Positions 1 through 9,310 are shown, counted from the first letter of the stretch. The stretch is DNA of 64,000 nt from Fervidibacillus halotolerans (GCF_026547205.1 NZ_CP106877.1:760001-824000); one strand, 5' to 3'. Made by a program: numbers and translations. Notes: generated from the sequence alone by a model not told the origin.

Positions 1-674
1 TTCAATTTGCCAATCACGGAGGAAATGTGGTAATCGCCGATCGAGATACCATGAATGGAAAAAAACTTGAAGCGGATTTAGCGAACTCTGGGAAAAAATG
101 TTTATTTGTAGAAACAGATGTAAAAAAAGAAAGGGATATCATACGGCTTGTGGAAACCACCCTTCAAGTTTATGGGACCATCGATGTGCTTGTAAATAAT
201 GCCGGTATTTCCAAATTCCATTCCTTTTTTGATTTGTCTGTAGCCGAATGGGATGAGGTTATTCAAACGAATTTACGAAGTGTGTTCCTCTGTTCCCGAG
301 AAGCAGCGAAAAGAATGAAATCAAAAGGTGGGTGTATTATTAATATTGCATCTACCCGCGCCTTTATGTCAGAAGCGAATACAGAAGGTTACTCTGCTTC
401 AAAGGGAGGAATTCTTTCCCTTACCCATGCGATGGCCGCAAGTCTCCATCCGTATAGGATTCGGGTAAATTCTGTAAGTCCCGGTTGGATTCATACGGGA
501 AACTCCGAGGAGTTATCGGAACAAGACCATTTACAACATTGGTCGGGTCGCGTCGGTAAACCGGAAGATATCGCCCGAGCATGTCTTTTTTTAGCTGATT
601 CGAAAAATGACTTTATCACCGGCCAAAATATAACGATCGATGGTGGAATGACAAGGAAAATGATTTACGAGTAA
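1..674 (+). CDS. SDR-family oxidoreductase, 5' end outside window
   Basis: C-terminal part of a classical short-chain dehydrogenase/reductase. The reading frame is open from base 3 upstream of the first ATG and already reads a Rossmann beta-strand (VVIADRD), so the true start lies before the window. Visible motifs are VNNAG (about residue 57 of the in-window part), the catalytic Ser in INIAS, the YSASK catalytic Tyr-Lys pair, SPGWIHT after it, and the C-terminal DGGM typical of the family. It is therefore expected to be an active NAD(P)(H)-dependent oxidoreductase. The substrate cannot be told. It lies upstream of ptsHI in the same direction but is separated by about 300 bp. Confidence 0.85.
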   Translation, partial: QFANHGGNVVIADRDTMNGKKLEADLANSGKKCLFVETDVKKERDIIRLVETTLQVYGTIDVLVNNAGISKFHSFFDLSVAEWDEVIQTNLRSVFLCSREAAKRMKSKGGCIINIASTRAFMSEANTEGYSASKGGILSLTHAMAASLHPYRIRVNSVSPGWIHTGNSEELSEQDHLQHWSGRVGKPEDIARACLFLADSKNDFITGQNITIDGGMTRKMIYE

Positions 675-708
675 CTATTTTTCGATGAAATATTGAAAAA
701 AGCTTTTC

Positions 709-727
709 ATTGGCATGCCAATTTTGT
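709..727 (+). terminator. perfect 14-bp palindrome followed by T run, possible weak terminator
   Basis: ATTGGCATGCCAAT at 709-722 is a perfect palindrome followed by TTTTG. As RNA it would give a 5-bp stem with a CATG loop. It sits about 35 bp after the SDR stop codon. It could instead be a protein-binding dyad. Confidence 0.3.
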
Positions 728-860
728 AAAAATAAAAAGTCATTTTTAATTCATTTTTTCAAATTACGTGCCAATTTTTCGAATTAAAAAATTAACTTTT
801 TCCTTAAGATAATCATTGTATGTTGCCAGTAAAAATGGTATCTTAAAGATTATGAAGAGA

Positions 861-935
861 TTGTTTCTACTTTAACAAACTTTGATCGAATGACGATTAA
901 ATTGCTTTTTTTAACCATGAATAAAGTAGAAACAA
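861..935. repeat. long-range inverted repeat in ptsH leader
   Basis: A perfect 14-bp inverted repeat: the left arm TTGTTTCTACTTTA is at 861-874 and its exact complement is at 922-935, with a 47-nt spacer. It ends 36 bp before the ptsH start. It is not followed by a T tract, so it is not a standard terminator. The arms lie inside an open frame (about 833-953) that has no good start codon or ribosome site. Confidence 0.6.
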
Positions 936-971
936 CAATAGAAAAACAAAGGTAAAAAGGAGAGTTGGAAG

Positions 972-1238
972 ATGTTAGAAAAATCATACAAAGTTATCGC
1001 AGATACAGGAATTCATGCTCGACCTGCAACCCTTCTCGTTCAAACGGCAGGGAAATTCGATTCGGAAATTCAACTGGAGTATAAAGATAAAAAGGTAAAT
1101 TTAAAATCGATCATGGGTGTCATGTCCCTCGGAATCGGAAAAGATGCGGAGATTAAAATTATTGCTGAAGGTTCCGATGAAGAAAGTGCAATGAAAGCCA
1201 TTGCCGATTTAATGGAAAAAGAAGGTTTGGCTGAATAA
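972..1238 (+). CDS. ptsH: HPr, phosphocarrier protein of the PTS
   Basis: Cytoplasmic phosphocarrier that passes phosphate from enzyme I to sugar-specific EIIA proteins. In Firmicutes its Ser-phosphorylated form is the CcpA co-regulator. The 88-residue length is standard. His15 is in the motif GIHARPAT and Ser46 in LKSIMGV, so both the PEP-dependent and the HPr-kinase sites are present. A ribosome site AAAGGAGAG lies about 8 bases before the ATG. The stop codon overlaps the ptsI start by one base (TAATG), showing an operon. No ptsG precedes it here; the upstream gene is an SDR. Confidence 0.98.
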   Translation: MLEKSYKVIADTGIHARPATLLVQTAGKFDSEIQLEYKDKKVNLKSIMGVMSLGIGKDAEIKIIAEGSDEESAMKAIADLMEKEGLAE

Positions 1239-2953
1239 TGGCAACGATGATAAAAGGAATAGCCGCCTCGAGTGGGATATCGATTGCAAAGGCTTATCGG
1301 CTGGTGGAACCGGATTTGTCGTTTGAAAAGAAAACGATTGAGAATGAATCCGAAGAGATAAAAAGACTTCATCGTGCGTTGGATGAGGCAAAATCCCAGT
1401 TGCAAACGATTCGGGAGCATGCCGAAAAAAATCTCGGCTCGGATAAAGCAGCCATTTTTGACGCCCATTTACTCGTTTTAAATGATCCGGAATTAATTCA
1501 GCCAATTGAAGAAAAAATAAAAACGGAGAAAGTGAATGCGGAATTTGCTTTGAAAGAAACGACGGATATGTTTATATCCATTTTCGAGCAAATGGATAAT
1601 GAATATATGCGGGAAAGGGCTGCAGATATTCGGGATGTGAGAAAGCGCATTTTAGCTGGACTGTTAAATGTAACAATCCCAAATCCGAGTACCATTTCAG
1701 AAGAAGTCATCGTCGTTGCTGAAGACTTGACTCCATCGGATACGGCGCAACTAAACCGTACGTTTGTTAAAGGTTTCACGACGGATATTGGTGGAAGAAC
1801 ATCCCATTCTGCAATCATGGCTCGTTCTTTGGAAATCCCTGCTGTCGTTGGGACGAAAACCGCAACGAAAGATATCCAAAATGGCGATTTATTAATTTTG
1901 GATGGGTTGACAGGGGAAGTGCATATTAATCCATCTGAAGAGCTTTTAGAAACGTACAGAAAAAAACAACAAGAATATGAAGCGCAGCTTGCTGAATGGG
2001 CGAAGCTCGTCAATGAACCGTCTGTCACGAAAGATGGTAAGCAAGTAGAACTCGTAGCGAATATCGGAACTCCGAAAGACGTGGAAGGTGCTTTGAAAAA
2101 TGGTGCCGAAGGGGTCGGACTTTTCCGAACGGAATTTTTATACATGGATCGGGACGAACTTCCAAGCGAAGAATTCCAATTTGAAGCATATAAAACCGTT
2201 TTGGAAAAAATGGAAGGAAGGCCTGTTGTTGTTCGTACTCTAGATATCGGAGGAGATAAGAAGCTTTCCTACTTACCTTTACCTGAGGAATTGAATCCTT
2301 TCCTCGGTTTCAGGGCCATTCGCTTATGTTTAGAAAGAACGGATATTTTACGTACCCAATTGCGTGCGCTTCTTCGGGCAAGTACTTATGGGAATTTAAA
2401 AATTATGTTCCCAATGATTGCCACCCTCGATGAATTTCGACAAGCCAAGGCGATCTTTTTGGAAGAAAAGGAAAAATTGGCGAAAGAAGGAATTCCAACT
2501 TCCGATTCCATTGAGCTTGGAATTATGGTTGAGATCCCTTCAACGGCTGTTCTTGCTGATCAGTTTGCAAAGGAAGTCGATTTCTTTAGTATCGGTACAA
2601 ATGATTTAATTCAATATACGATGGCAGCTGATCGAATGAACGAGCAGGTTTCTTATTTGTATCAACCGTACAATCCATCCATTTTACGTTTAGTAAAAAT
2701 GGTCATCGACGCTTCCCATAAAGAGGGGAAATGGACAGGTATGTGTGGAGAAATGGCCGGGGATGAAACGGCGATTCCGCTCCTACTCGGTCTTGGTCTC
2801 GATGAATTTTCCATGAGTGCCACATCCATTTTAAAGGCTCGCTCATTGATTTCGAAACTATCTCAAGAAGAAATGAACGAGTTAGCAGAGAAAGCATTGA
2901 ATATGCGTACCGTCGATGAAGTAATAGAACTTGTAAAAAAAGCTGTTAATTAA
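1238..2953 (+). CDS. ptsI: PTS enzyme I, phosphoenolpyruvate-protein phosphotransferase
   Basis: Takes phosphate from PEP and gives it to HPr, the first step of PTS sugar uptake. At 571 residues it has the usual full length. The N-terminal HPr-binding/phospho-His region carries the active His in [10 protein letters not shown] (residue 190). The C-terminal TIM-barrel PEP-binding half has the signature [13 protein letters not shown] and the proton-donor Cys in GMCGEMAG (about residue 503). It is translationally coupled to ptsH and ends at a strong terminator, so ptsHI is a two-gene unit. Confidence 0.98.
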   Translation: MATMIKGIAASSGISIAKAYRLVEPDLSFEKKTIENESEEIKRLHRALDEAKSQLQTIREHAEKNLGSDKAAIFDAHLLVLNDPELIQPIEEKIKTEKVNAEFALKETTDMFISIFEQMDNEYMRERAADIRDVRKRILAGLLNVTIPNPSTISEEVIVVAEDLTPSDTAQLNRTFVKGFTTDIGGRTSHSAIMARSLEIPAVVGTKTATKDIQNGDLLILDGLTGEVHINPSEELLETYRKKQQEYEAQLAEWAKLVNEPSVTKDGKQVELVANIGTPKDVEGALKNGAEGVGLFRTEFLYMDRDELPSEEFQFEAYKTVLEKMEGRPVVVRTLDIGGDKKLSYLPLPEELNPFLGFRAIRLCLERTDILRTQLRALLRASTYGNLKIMFPMIATLDEFRQAKAIFLEEKEKLAKEGIPTSDSIELGIMVEIPSTAVLADQFAKEVDFFSIGTNDLIQYTMAADRMNEQVSYLYQPYNPSILRLVKMVIDASHKEGKWTGMCGEMAGDETAIPLLLGLGLDEFSMSATSILKARSLISKLSQEEMNELAEKALNMRTVDEVIELVKKAVN

Positions 2954-2994
2954 TTATAAAACCACCGATCGATCTTTCGTCGGTGGTTTTATAA
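2954..2994 (+). terminator. ptsHI terminator
   Basis: The hairpin arms ATAAAACCACCGA (2956-2968) and TCGGTGGTTTTAT (2980-2992) are exact complements. They extend by two further A-T pairs and lie 1 bp after the ptsI stop. Confidence 0.85.
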
Positions 2995-3127
2995 CTCTTC
3001 GAGGAAAATGAATGGGATTTTTGTTCATCGATTTTCGAAAAAACATCTTTTAGTTAGAAGTAATTTAAAAAAACATGATGTCTACGAAAAGAGGATGTTG
3101 TATTTTCGATGGGAAATCAAATAAATA

Positions 3128-3156
3128 TTCCCACTTTTTTTATTGTTTAGTATAAT
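3128..3156 (+). promoter_or_regulatory. predicted sigma-A promoter for SDR gene
   Basis: TTCCCA (3128-3133), 17-bp spacer, TATAAT (3151-3156), about 30 bp upstream of the coding start. The -35 is only a 4/6 match. Confidence 0.45.
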
Positions 3157-3187
3157 AGTTAAAAAATGAAAAAGGAGGGGATTTTGG

Positions 3188-3973
3188 ATGGAATGGGATT
3201 TTTCTGGAAAAACAGCCTTAGTGGCAGCATCGAGTCAAGGTTTAGGTAAAGCCATTGCCGAACAACTAGCGAAACTCGGGGCTAATGTTATGATTTCCAG
3301 TCGAAATGAAGAAAAATTGAAGAAGGTACAGACTGAATTAAATCGTATGAACAAAGGAAGGGTAGAATATTGTGTCACTGATTTGACGAAGAAAAGCGAT
3401 ATTGACAACCTTATCCAACGAACACTAGATACATTTGGTACGATCGATCTTTTAGTGAACAATTCGGGGGGACCACCAGCCGGATCATTCGAAGATTTTC
3501 ATGATGAAGATTGGCAGGCAGCCTTTGAATTGAACTTATTATCCTATATTCGACTCATTCGAGGGGCGCTTCCTGCTTTAAAAAAGAAAGGTGGAAAGAT
3601 TTTAAATATCGCATCCTCCTCGGTAAAAGAACCGATTCCAGGTCTAATTTTATCCAATACGTTTCGAACGGGTATAACGGGTTTATCGAAAACTTTAGCA
3701 AAAGAATTGGCACCTTATCAAATTTTAATCAATACCCTTTGTCCAGGTCGAATTGAAACGGATCGAATTAAAGAGCTGGATGAAGTGAATGCTCAAAAAT
3801 TAGGTATTACTACTGAGGAATTTAGTCGAGAAATGAAAAAGACGATTCCACTGAATCGATACGGAACACCGGAGGAATTCGCTAAAGTTGCGGTATTTTT
3901 ACTTTCGGATTTGAATACATATATGACAGGCTCCACCCTTTTTGTAGACGGAGGGGCTTTGAAGTCGATTTAA
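3188..3973 (+). CDS. atypical SDR oxidoreductase (3-oxoacyl-ACP reductase-like)
   Basis: A 261-residue Rossmann protein of the short-chain dehydrogenase family. The nucleotide motif is altered (AASSQGLG instead of TGxxxGxG) and NNSGGPPAGSF replaces NNAG. Where a classical SDR has YxxxK it reads SNTFR, so the catalytic Tyr and Lys are replaced by Asn and Arg. A known BKR-like SDR subgroup lacks the usual tetrad in the same way. The end (SDLNTYMTGSTLFVDGG) is normal. A strong AAAGGAGGGG ribosome site precedes the ATG. It is monocistronic, between a promoter and a terminator. Substrate unknown; an ordinary FabG role is unlikely because the tetrad is incomplete. Confidence 0.85.
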   Translation: MEWDFSGKTALVAASSQGLGKAIAEQLAKLGANVMISSRNEEKLKKVQTELNRMNKGRVEYCVTDLTKKSDIDNLIQRTLDTFGTIDLLVNNSGGPPAGSFEDFHDEDWQAAFELNLLSYIRLIRGALPALKKKGGKILNIASSSVKEPIPGLILSNTFRTGITGLSKTLAKELAPYQILINTLCPGRIETDRIKELDEVNAQKLGITTEEFSREMKKTIPLNRYGTPEEFAKVAVFLLSDLNTYMTGSTLFVDGGALKSI

Positions 3974-3992
3974 TAATTTATTAAACATGGTT

Positions 3993-4023
3993 AAATCCCG
4001 GCATTTTTTAGTCGGGATTTTTT
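3993..4023 (+). terminator. terminator after SDR gene
   Basis: AAATCCCG (3993-4000) pairs with CGGGATTT (4013-4020), followed by a T run. Confidence 0.8.
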
Positions 4024-4224
4024 CATCTTCAAAAAAAGGATGTATTTTTTCCGTTAAAGGATTTATTCGTATGAACATAAGAAAAATCGAATTGGTCATA
4101 CGTAAGGCAAAATAGGTAAAATAGTGGAAACAAATTTGTGAAATAATGAATGAATTTAAGACCGATCGTTCCTTTGATATGGTACAATCTTTTTGAAAAA
4201 GTTTTTTTAGGAGGGAGTGAAAAT

Positions 4225-5118
4225 ATGAGTTTAGATAAGCAAAATATTGGATTTATTGGTCTCGGTGTAATGGGGAAAAGTATGACTAGACATCTGTTGA
4301 AAGCAGGTTATCCCTTGTTTGTTTATACACGAACGAAGAATAAGGCGGAAGAGCTGCTTCGTGAAGGGGCGACATGGGTTGATTCTCCGAAGGAAATCGC
4401 AGAAAAGGCCGATGTTGTTTTTACCATCGTAGGTTTCCCTACGGATGTGAAGGAAATTTATCTTGGAGAAAAAGGACTTATTCCAAATGGCAAACGAGGT
4501 TCTATATATATTGATATGACGACCTCGTCTCCAAGTCTTGCGAAACTATTGTATGATAAAGGGAAAGAAAAAGGGATCTCCATCCTTGATGCCCCTGTCT
4601 CTGGTGGGGATATCGGTGCAAAAGAGGGCCGTTTAGCTATGATGGTTGGTGGAGATAAAGAGGTCTTTGAACAAGTGCTTCCTTTACTTCAACTTATGGG
4701 AACTAATATATCATACATGGGTGATGCGGGAAGTGGGCAACATACGAAAATGGCGAATCAAATTGCCATCGCATCGAATATGATCGGTGTATGTGAAGCC
4801 CTCATCTATGCGAAAAAATCTGGGCTGGATCAACAACAGGTAGTAAAGGCCATATCTACTGGGGCAGCATCGAGTTTTTCTTTAACAAATTTAGCGCCAA
4901 GGATATTGAAAGAAGACTATTCTCCTGGATTTTTCATAAAACATTTTATCAAGGATATGAATATTGCATTAACTGAAGCGGAAAAAATGGGACTGGAACT
5001 TCCAGGGTTGACTTTAGCTAAACATCTGTATGAGAAATTGGCAGAAAAGGGAGAGAAAAATAGCGGTACGCAAGCATTATACAAATATTGGGAACAGGAA
5101 GATTCATCCCATTCATAA
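4225..5118 (+). CDS. ykwC: beta-hydroxyacid dehydrogenase, 3-hydroxyisobutyrate dehydrogenase family
   Basis: NAD(P)-dependent oxidoreductase that would oxidise a beta-hydroxyacid such as 3-hydroxyisobutyrate. The start chosen is the ATG after GGAGGGAGTGAAAAT, giving 297 residues; an in-frame ATG 75 bases upstream has no ribosome site. It shows the N-terminal IGFIGLGVMG dinucleotide fold, the substrate signature DAPVSGGDIGA, and the catalytic Lys in GSGQHTKMANQ. Its position after ptsHI and before patA matches B. subtilis ykwC. The true substrate is not established. Confidence 0.85.
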   Translation: MSLDKQNIGFIGLGVMGKSMTRHLLKAGYPLFVYTRTKNKAEELLREGATWVDSPKEIAEKADVVFTIVGFPTDVKEIYLGEKGLIPNGKRGSIYIDMTTSSPSLAKLLYDKGKEKGISILDAPVSGGDIGAKEGRLAMMVGGDKEVFEQVLPLLQLMGTNISYMGDAGSGQHTKMANQIAIASNMIGVCEALIYAKKSGLDQQQVVKAISTGAASSFSLTNLAPRILKEDYSPGFFIKHFIKDMNIALTEAEKMGLELPGLTLAKHLYEKLAEKGEKNSGTQALYKYWEQEDSSHS

Positions 5119-5169
5119 TCTGTTGAATGGTTTACACAAACAGGAAAACGACAATAGAAAGGGACAGCT

Positions 5170-6318
5170 ATGTTATCACTTTCATTATTTAATTTAATTT
5201 CATATTTTGCCATGTCTGTAGTCGTGGCATTTTTTCCAATCTATTTTCAATACAAAGGGTTAAATCCTGCTGAAATCGGTTGGCTACTTGCAGTCGGTAC
5301 ATTTATATCCGTATTCAGTCAGCCGATTTGGGGACTAATTGCCGATAAAAAACAGACGATTAAACGAATTGTTTTATTATTACTTGTATTTTCATTATTG
5401 ACTAGTTCATTCATCTTTTTCGCCGATTCATTTTCTTACCTTTTTTTTGCGATGGCTTTGTTCTTTTTCTTTTTTTCTCCTGTTCAGCCGTTAGTAGATA
5501 GCTTAGCGACAGCTTATACCATTGAGCGGGGGAAAAACTATGGAGCAGTTAGAATGTGGGGGTCGATCGGTTTCGCTACTTCTTCCCTTGTGACCGGTAT
5601 CGTAATCGAATGGATTGGTATCGAAAATATCGGGTTTATTTTGGGAACTTTTATCATCCTAACTTTCCTTATTTCCACGAGGTTAATGGATCGATCGACA
5701 AAGATGGCATCGATTTCAACATCACTCGTTGTCCAAACGTTAAAAAATAAAGAATACGTATTTTTTTTATTTGCAGTATTTCTCATTACTTTTCCACATC
5801 GTATGAACGATAGCATATTAGGATTGTATTTGTCGAAATTAGGAGCAACGGAGGGAGAAATCGGAGCTGCTTGGACGATTGCAGCGGCAAGTGAAGCACC
5901 ATTTATTTTCATCATGGCTCTATTTTTGAAAAAATTTCACCATCTTCAATTGATGGCGTTCGCAGGAGGCATTTATTTTATCCGTTGGTTTTTATACGGT
6001 ATGACCGATCACGTTTGGACGATTATTTCTTTACAAGCATTGCATAGTATAACATTTGCGGTGTTTCTCGTCGCATCCCTTCAATATGTTGCAGTATTAG
6101 TTCCCCGGGAAATGTTGGCCACAGGACAGACGATTTTCTTCGCAGTCCAAAGCGGATTAGGTGGTATATTCGGTAGTCTAATCGGAGGATACATGATGAA
6201 AGAGTTGGGAGCACCGTTTACGTATCAAGTGGGCTCTTTATTTGCCCTTGCCGGTTCGTTGTTAAGCTTTGTGATGTATTTATCCAGAAAAAAGCGGGTT
6301 CTCCAAGCTTCTGAATAA
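5170..6318 (+). CDS. MFS transporter (MFS_1_like type)
   Basis: A 382-residue integral membrane protein with about 12 hydrophobic segments. The short cytoplasmic loop after helix 2 reads WGLIADKKQTIKR, the MFS loop 2-3 signature in degenerate form, and the equivalent loop in the second half is also visible. The sequence resembles the LacY/HcaT-like MFS branch rather than drug efflux pumps. Its ribosome site is GAAAGGGA. It lies 51 bp after ykwC in the same direction and may be co-transcribed. The substrate cannot be inferred. Confidence 0.8.
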   Translation: MLSLSLFNLISYFAMSVVVAFFPIYFQYKGLNPAEIGWLLAVGTFISVFSQPIWGLIADKKQTIKRIVLLLLVFSLLTSSFIFFADSFSYLFFAMALFFFFFSPVQPLVDSLATAYTIERGKNYGAVRMWGSIGFATSSLVTGIVIEWIGIENIGFILGTFIILTFLISTRLMDRSTKMASISTSLVVQTLKNKEYVFFLFAVFLITFPHRMNDSILGLYLSKLGATEGEIGAAWTIAAASEAPFIFIMALFLKKFHHLQLMAFAGGIYFIRWFLYGMTDHVWTIISLQALHSITFAVFLVASLQYVAVLVPREMLATGQTIFFAVQSGLGGIFGSLIGGYMMKELGAPFTYQVGSLFALAGSLLSFVMYLSRKKRVLQASE

Positions 6319-6441
6319 GTGGATTTTTTGATCATTCAAAATGGTATACGCTAATCAGGCTATGGACATACATTTTCCTTTCTCAATTTTTATTTTCATT
6401 ATACAATATGGTTAATAATGGAATCATTAGGAGGCGAGGAA

Positions 6442-7389
6442 ATGAAGTATCGAAAGTTAGGAAGAACCGGTTTGAAAGTAAGCGAAATTAGTCTTGGTAG
6501 TTGGCTTACATACGGTAACACGACCGATACACAACAAGCTGAAGAAATCATCGATCGAGCCTATGAATTAGGAATTAATTCCTTCGATACAGCGAATGTC
6601 TACGCCTATGGAGAAGCGGAGAAAATCGTCGGAAAAGCGTTAAGTAAATATCCAAGGGAATCTTATGTTTTAGCAACGAAAGTTTTTTGGCCGATGGGTG
6701 ATGGTCCGAATGATCGGGGGCTTTCAAGAAAGCATGTATTTGAACAACTGCATGCGAGTTTATAACGGTTACAAAAAGATTATGTAGACATATATTACTG
6801 CCATCGTTATGATGAAAACACTCCTGTGGAGGAAACGTTACGGACGATTGATGACCTCGTAAGACAAGGTAAAGTGTTGTACGTAGGCGTTAGTGAATGG
6901 ACGGCTCAACAAATTCAAGAAGCGTTACAAACGGCAGACCGCTATTTATTAGATCGTATTGTCGTTAATCAACCTCAATACAATATGCTCAATCGGTATA
7001 TTGAAAAAGAAGTGATTCCCGTCAGTAGAAAAAATGGGATTGGCCAAATTGTCTTTTCTCCTTTAGCCCAAGGGGTTTTAACCGGGAAATATAAAAGGGG
7101 ACAATCGATTCCAAAGGATAGCCGTGCAGCCCATCCGAAAACGAGTGGGGCAATCAAAAATCTCATGACGGAAGAAAATTTATTAAAAGTAGAAAAATTG
7201 AAAGCAGTGGCACAAGAACTCGGTATTACCTTATCTCAACTCGCTTTAGCTTGGATATTGAAAAATCCGAACGTAACCAGTGCTATTATCGGTGCTACGA
7301 AACCAGAACAAGTAGAAGAAAATGTGAAAGCGGTCGATGTGGAATTAAATGATGAACTAATGGAAAGAATCGAGTCGATTTTAAGCTAA
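6442..7389 (+). pseudogene. aldo/keto reductase interrupted by an in-frame TAA
   Basis: One continuous aldo/keto reductase frame (about 315 residues) starts at the ATG after AGGAGGCGAGGA and is broken by a TAA at 6763-6765. Before the stop: KLGRTGLKVSEISLGSW, the catalytic Asp and Tyr in FDTANVYAYGE, and Lys in ATKVFW. After it, in the same frame, the sequence resumes with RLQKDYVDIYYCH, giving the catalytic His. The rest of the barrel follows to the NADPH-binding SAIIGATKPEQVEEN region. Only a single codon is affected (probably an ancestral Lys AAA or AAG), so the inactivation looks recent. A sequencing error is the main alternative. Confidence 0.85.
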
Positions 7390-7423
7390 ATGCCTATTGT
7401 CTAGGGAAGAAATATTAGATAAC

Positions 7424-7464
7424 AAAAGGGGTACCATCACGATGTGTGTGACGGTACCTTTTTC
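7424..7464. terminator. bidirectional terminator between aldo/keto reductase and patA
   Basis: AAAAGGGGTACC...GGTACCTTTTT, with inner TCAC/GTGA pairing and one A-C mismatch. A or T runs on both sides serve the two convergent genes. Confidence 0.7.
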
Positions 7465-7471
7465 ATTTCAT

Positions 7472-8629
7472 TTAAAAGGATGAATACTTCATCGAGCGTT
7501 CCAATCGATCTAACCCTTCCGCCAGCTGTTCCATCGATTGGGCGAAAGATAAGCGGAAATATCCTTCTCCATATTTTGAAAAGGTACTTCCTGGAACGAC
7601 AGAAACCCGATATTTCTTCACAAGCATCAAGCAATAATCAAGGGAAGACATTTGGAATGATTCAGGAATTTTTACAAAGAAATAAAAGGCTCCATCAGGC
7701 ATGATCGTTTCAAATCCCATATTGACTAATCGTTTGTAAACATAATCCCTTCTTTTACGATATTCCATTCGCATGTCGACGGGATCATCCATTCCCACGG
7801 TTAGTGCTTCTAACGCAGCCATTTGGGAAACGGAACTGGCACAGGTGACGTTATATTGATGGACTTTCAACATTTCTTTAGCGAGCCATTCACGTGCAAA
7901 GGCAAAACCGATTCGCCAACCGGTCATGGAATGGGATTTGGAAAGCCCATTGATTACGATCGTTTGTTCAGGAAGAAAGTTTGCGATGGACGTATGATTT
8001 GCTTCGTACGTTAACTCGCTATATATTTCATCAGCGAGAACAAAAATGTTTTTTCTCCGAAGGACTTCCGCAAGTTTTTTCAATTCTTCTTTTGAATAAC
8101 TTACACCCGTTGGATTGGATGGATAAGTAAGGATTAGGCAACGGGTTTGCTCGGTAACATGTTTTTCAATCATTTCCGCAGTTACTTTAAAATATGTACG
8201 TCTTGTATCCATATAGACCGGTACGCCCCCTGCCAATCGGACGAGCGGTTCATAGCCGGGATAGATGGGTCCGGGAAGTAGCACTTCATCACCGCTATGT
8301 AAAATGGTCCGTAGGGCAAGATCGATTCCTTGCGTTGCTCCAATTGTCACGATGACTTCCGATTCTGGCTGATAATGAATCCCATACTTTTGGGAAAGGA
8401 AATTAGCCGCCGCCTTTCGTAAGGGAAACATCCCAGCATTTTCCGTATACGCAGTTACATTTTGATCGATTGCTCGTTTTGCCGCTTCTTTTATATGTTT
8501 TGGTGTTGGAAAATCAGGTTGGCCAATCGTTAAGGAAATAAGATCCTTTTCCGATTGAATCATTTGAAAAAATTGGCGAATGCCAGAAATTTGAATAGAT
8601 TTTACATTATCATTCAAAAACTGTTCCAT
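7472..8629 (-). CDS. patA: aminotransferase PatA (N-acetyl-LL-diaminopimelate aminotransferase)
   Basis: PLP-dependent class I aminotransferase of the acetylated diaminopimelate branch, acting between DapH and DapL, both encoded in this window. The 385 residues match the family. Visible motifs are SLTIGQPDFPTP near the N terminus, the substrate region PGPIYPGYEP, YPSNPTG, LADEIYSEL (the Asp that contacts the pyridine nitrogen), and the PLP Lys in GLSKSHSMTGWRIG. The ribosome site AGGAAGGA lies just before the ATG. It is transcribed divergently from cheV, as expected from B. subtilis gene content. Confidence 0.9.
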   Translation of the reverse strand: MEQFLNDNVKSIQISGIRQFFQMIQSEKDLISLTIGQPDFPTPKHIKEAAKRAIDQNVTAYTENAGMFPLRKAAANFLSQKYGIHYQPESEVIVTIGATQGIDLALRTILHSGDEVLLPGPIYPGYEPLVRLAGGVPVYMDTRRTYFKVTAEMIEKHVTEQTRCLILTYPSNPTGVSYSKEELKKLAEVLRRKNIFVLADEIYSELTYEANHTSIANFLPEQTIVINGLSKSHSMTGWRIGFAFAREWLAKEMLKVHQYNVTCASSVSQMAALEALTVGMDDPVDMRMEYRKRRDYVYKRLVNMGFETIMPDGAFYFFVKIPESFQMSSLDYCLMLVKKYRVSVVPGSTFSKYGEGYFRLSFAQSMEQLAEGLDRLERSMKYSSF

Positions 8630-8756
8630 ATTCCTTCCTCGCAGACTTTTCTTTCATCATATCATACCGCTAAAAATGGGGACAGAAAAATTGATATTCG
8701 AAGGTATGAAAAATGGAGTTCCAGTGACGGATCAGCTGTAGCACCATATGGGGCTG

Positions 8757-8785
8757 GTGACAGTTTTGTCCATATTTGGTAAAAT
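8757..8785 (+). promoter_or_regulatory. predicted sigma-A promoter for the cheV-like gene
   Basis: GTGACA (8757-8762), 17-bp spacer, TAAAAT (8780-8785), about 40 bp before the coding start. Confidence 0.55.
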
Positions 8786-8823
8786 AACGGTAATGATATT
8801 TTGTGAAAAGATTTGGAGAAAGG

Positions 8824-9285
8824 ATGAGGATTTTGGAAAAGAATGAGGAACGAATCGATTACTTCACGGATGATAAAATTATTGAATTTATGTTAGGGGA
8901 TAAATGTTTCGGTATTCCCGTTTTAAATGTTCGGGAAATTATTCGCCCATCGAATATAACTCCCGTACCCCGCTCCCATCCTTTCATTGAAGGAATTACG
9001 GAAATTCGGGGGGAAGTTCTTCCGGTTATAAATTTGGCAAAAGCTCTTTCCATAGATCATCATCACCCGGGACGAGAAGAGCGGTTTATTATCGGTGAAT
9101 TTTGTGAACAACGGGTCACATTCCATGTGGATGGGGTTCGTCAAATTGTTACGTCTAAAAATCAAGAACAGCCGGACGATTTGTACGGTGGTAAAGAAGC
9201 CTTCGTCAAGTCAGTGATTAAAACGGAGAAACAAATGATTATCATATTGGATTATGAAAAAATATTGGAGGAAATCCGTACATAA
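8824..9285 (+). CDS. cheV: CheV-type CheW-domain protein lacking the receiver domain
   Basis: Chemotaxis coupling protein that would link receptors to the CheA kinase. The start chosen is the ATG 5 bases after GGAG (153 residues); an upstream GTG at 8803 has no ribosome site. The whole protein is one CheW domain. It begins DKIIEFMLGDKCFGI and continues VREIIRPSNITPVP, IEGITEIRGEVLPVINL and a final beta-strand MIIILDYEKILEEI, closest to CheV by sequence and gene order (next to patA and ykyB). B. subtilis CheV is about 300 residues with a C-terminal response-regulator domain; here the frame stops right after the CheW part. Only 25 bp separate it from the convergent ykyB, so the receiver domain has been cleanly lost. 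Confidence 0.85.
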   Translation: MRILEKNEERIDYFTDDKIIEFMLGDKCFGIPVLNVREIIRPSNITPVPRSHPFIEGITEIRGEVLPVINLAKALSIDHHHPGREERFIIGEFCEQRVTFHVDGVRQIVTSKNQEQPDDLYGGKEAFVKSVIKTEKQMIIILDYEKILEEIRT

Positions 9286-9310
9286 AAAGCAGCAGAACTT
9301 TCCGTTACTC

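Noticed and set aside
833-953. Short open frame before ptsH
   Set aside because: No start codon with a ribosome site. The inverted repeat covers most of it and explains the openness better.
1498-2145. 215-codon minus-strand ORF inside ptsI
   Set aside because: Complete overlap with a strongly conserved gene, no ribosome site, Ser/Cys-rich composition of an antisense shadow.
7424-7464. T-box-like GGTACC element
   Set aside because: No T-box specifier loop or conserved antiterminator sequence; it is simply the convergent terminator.
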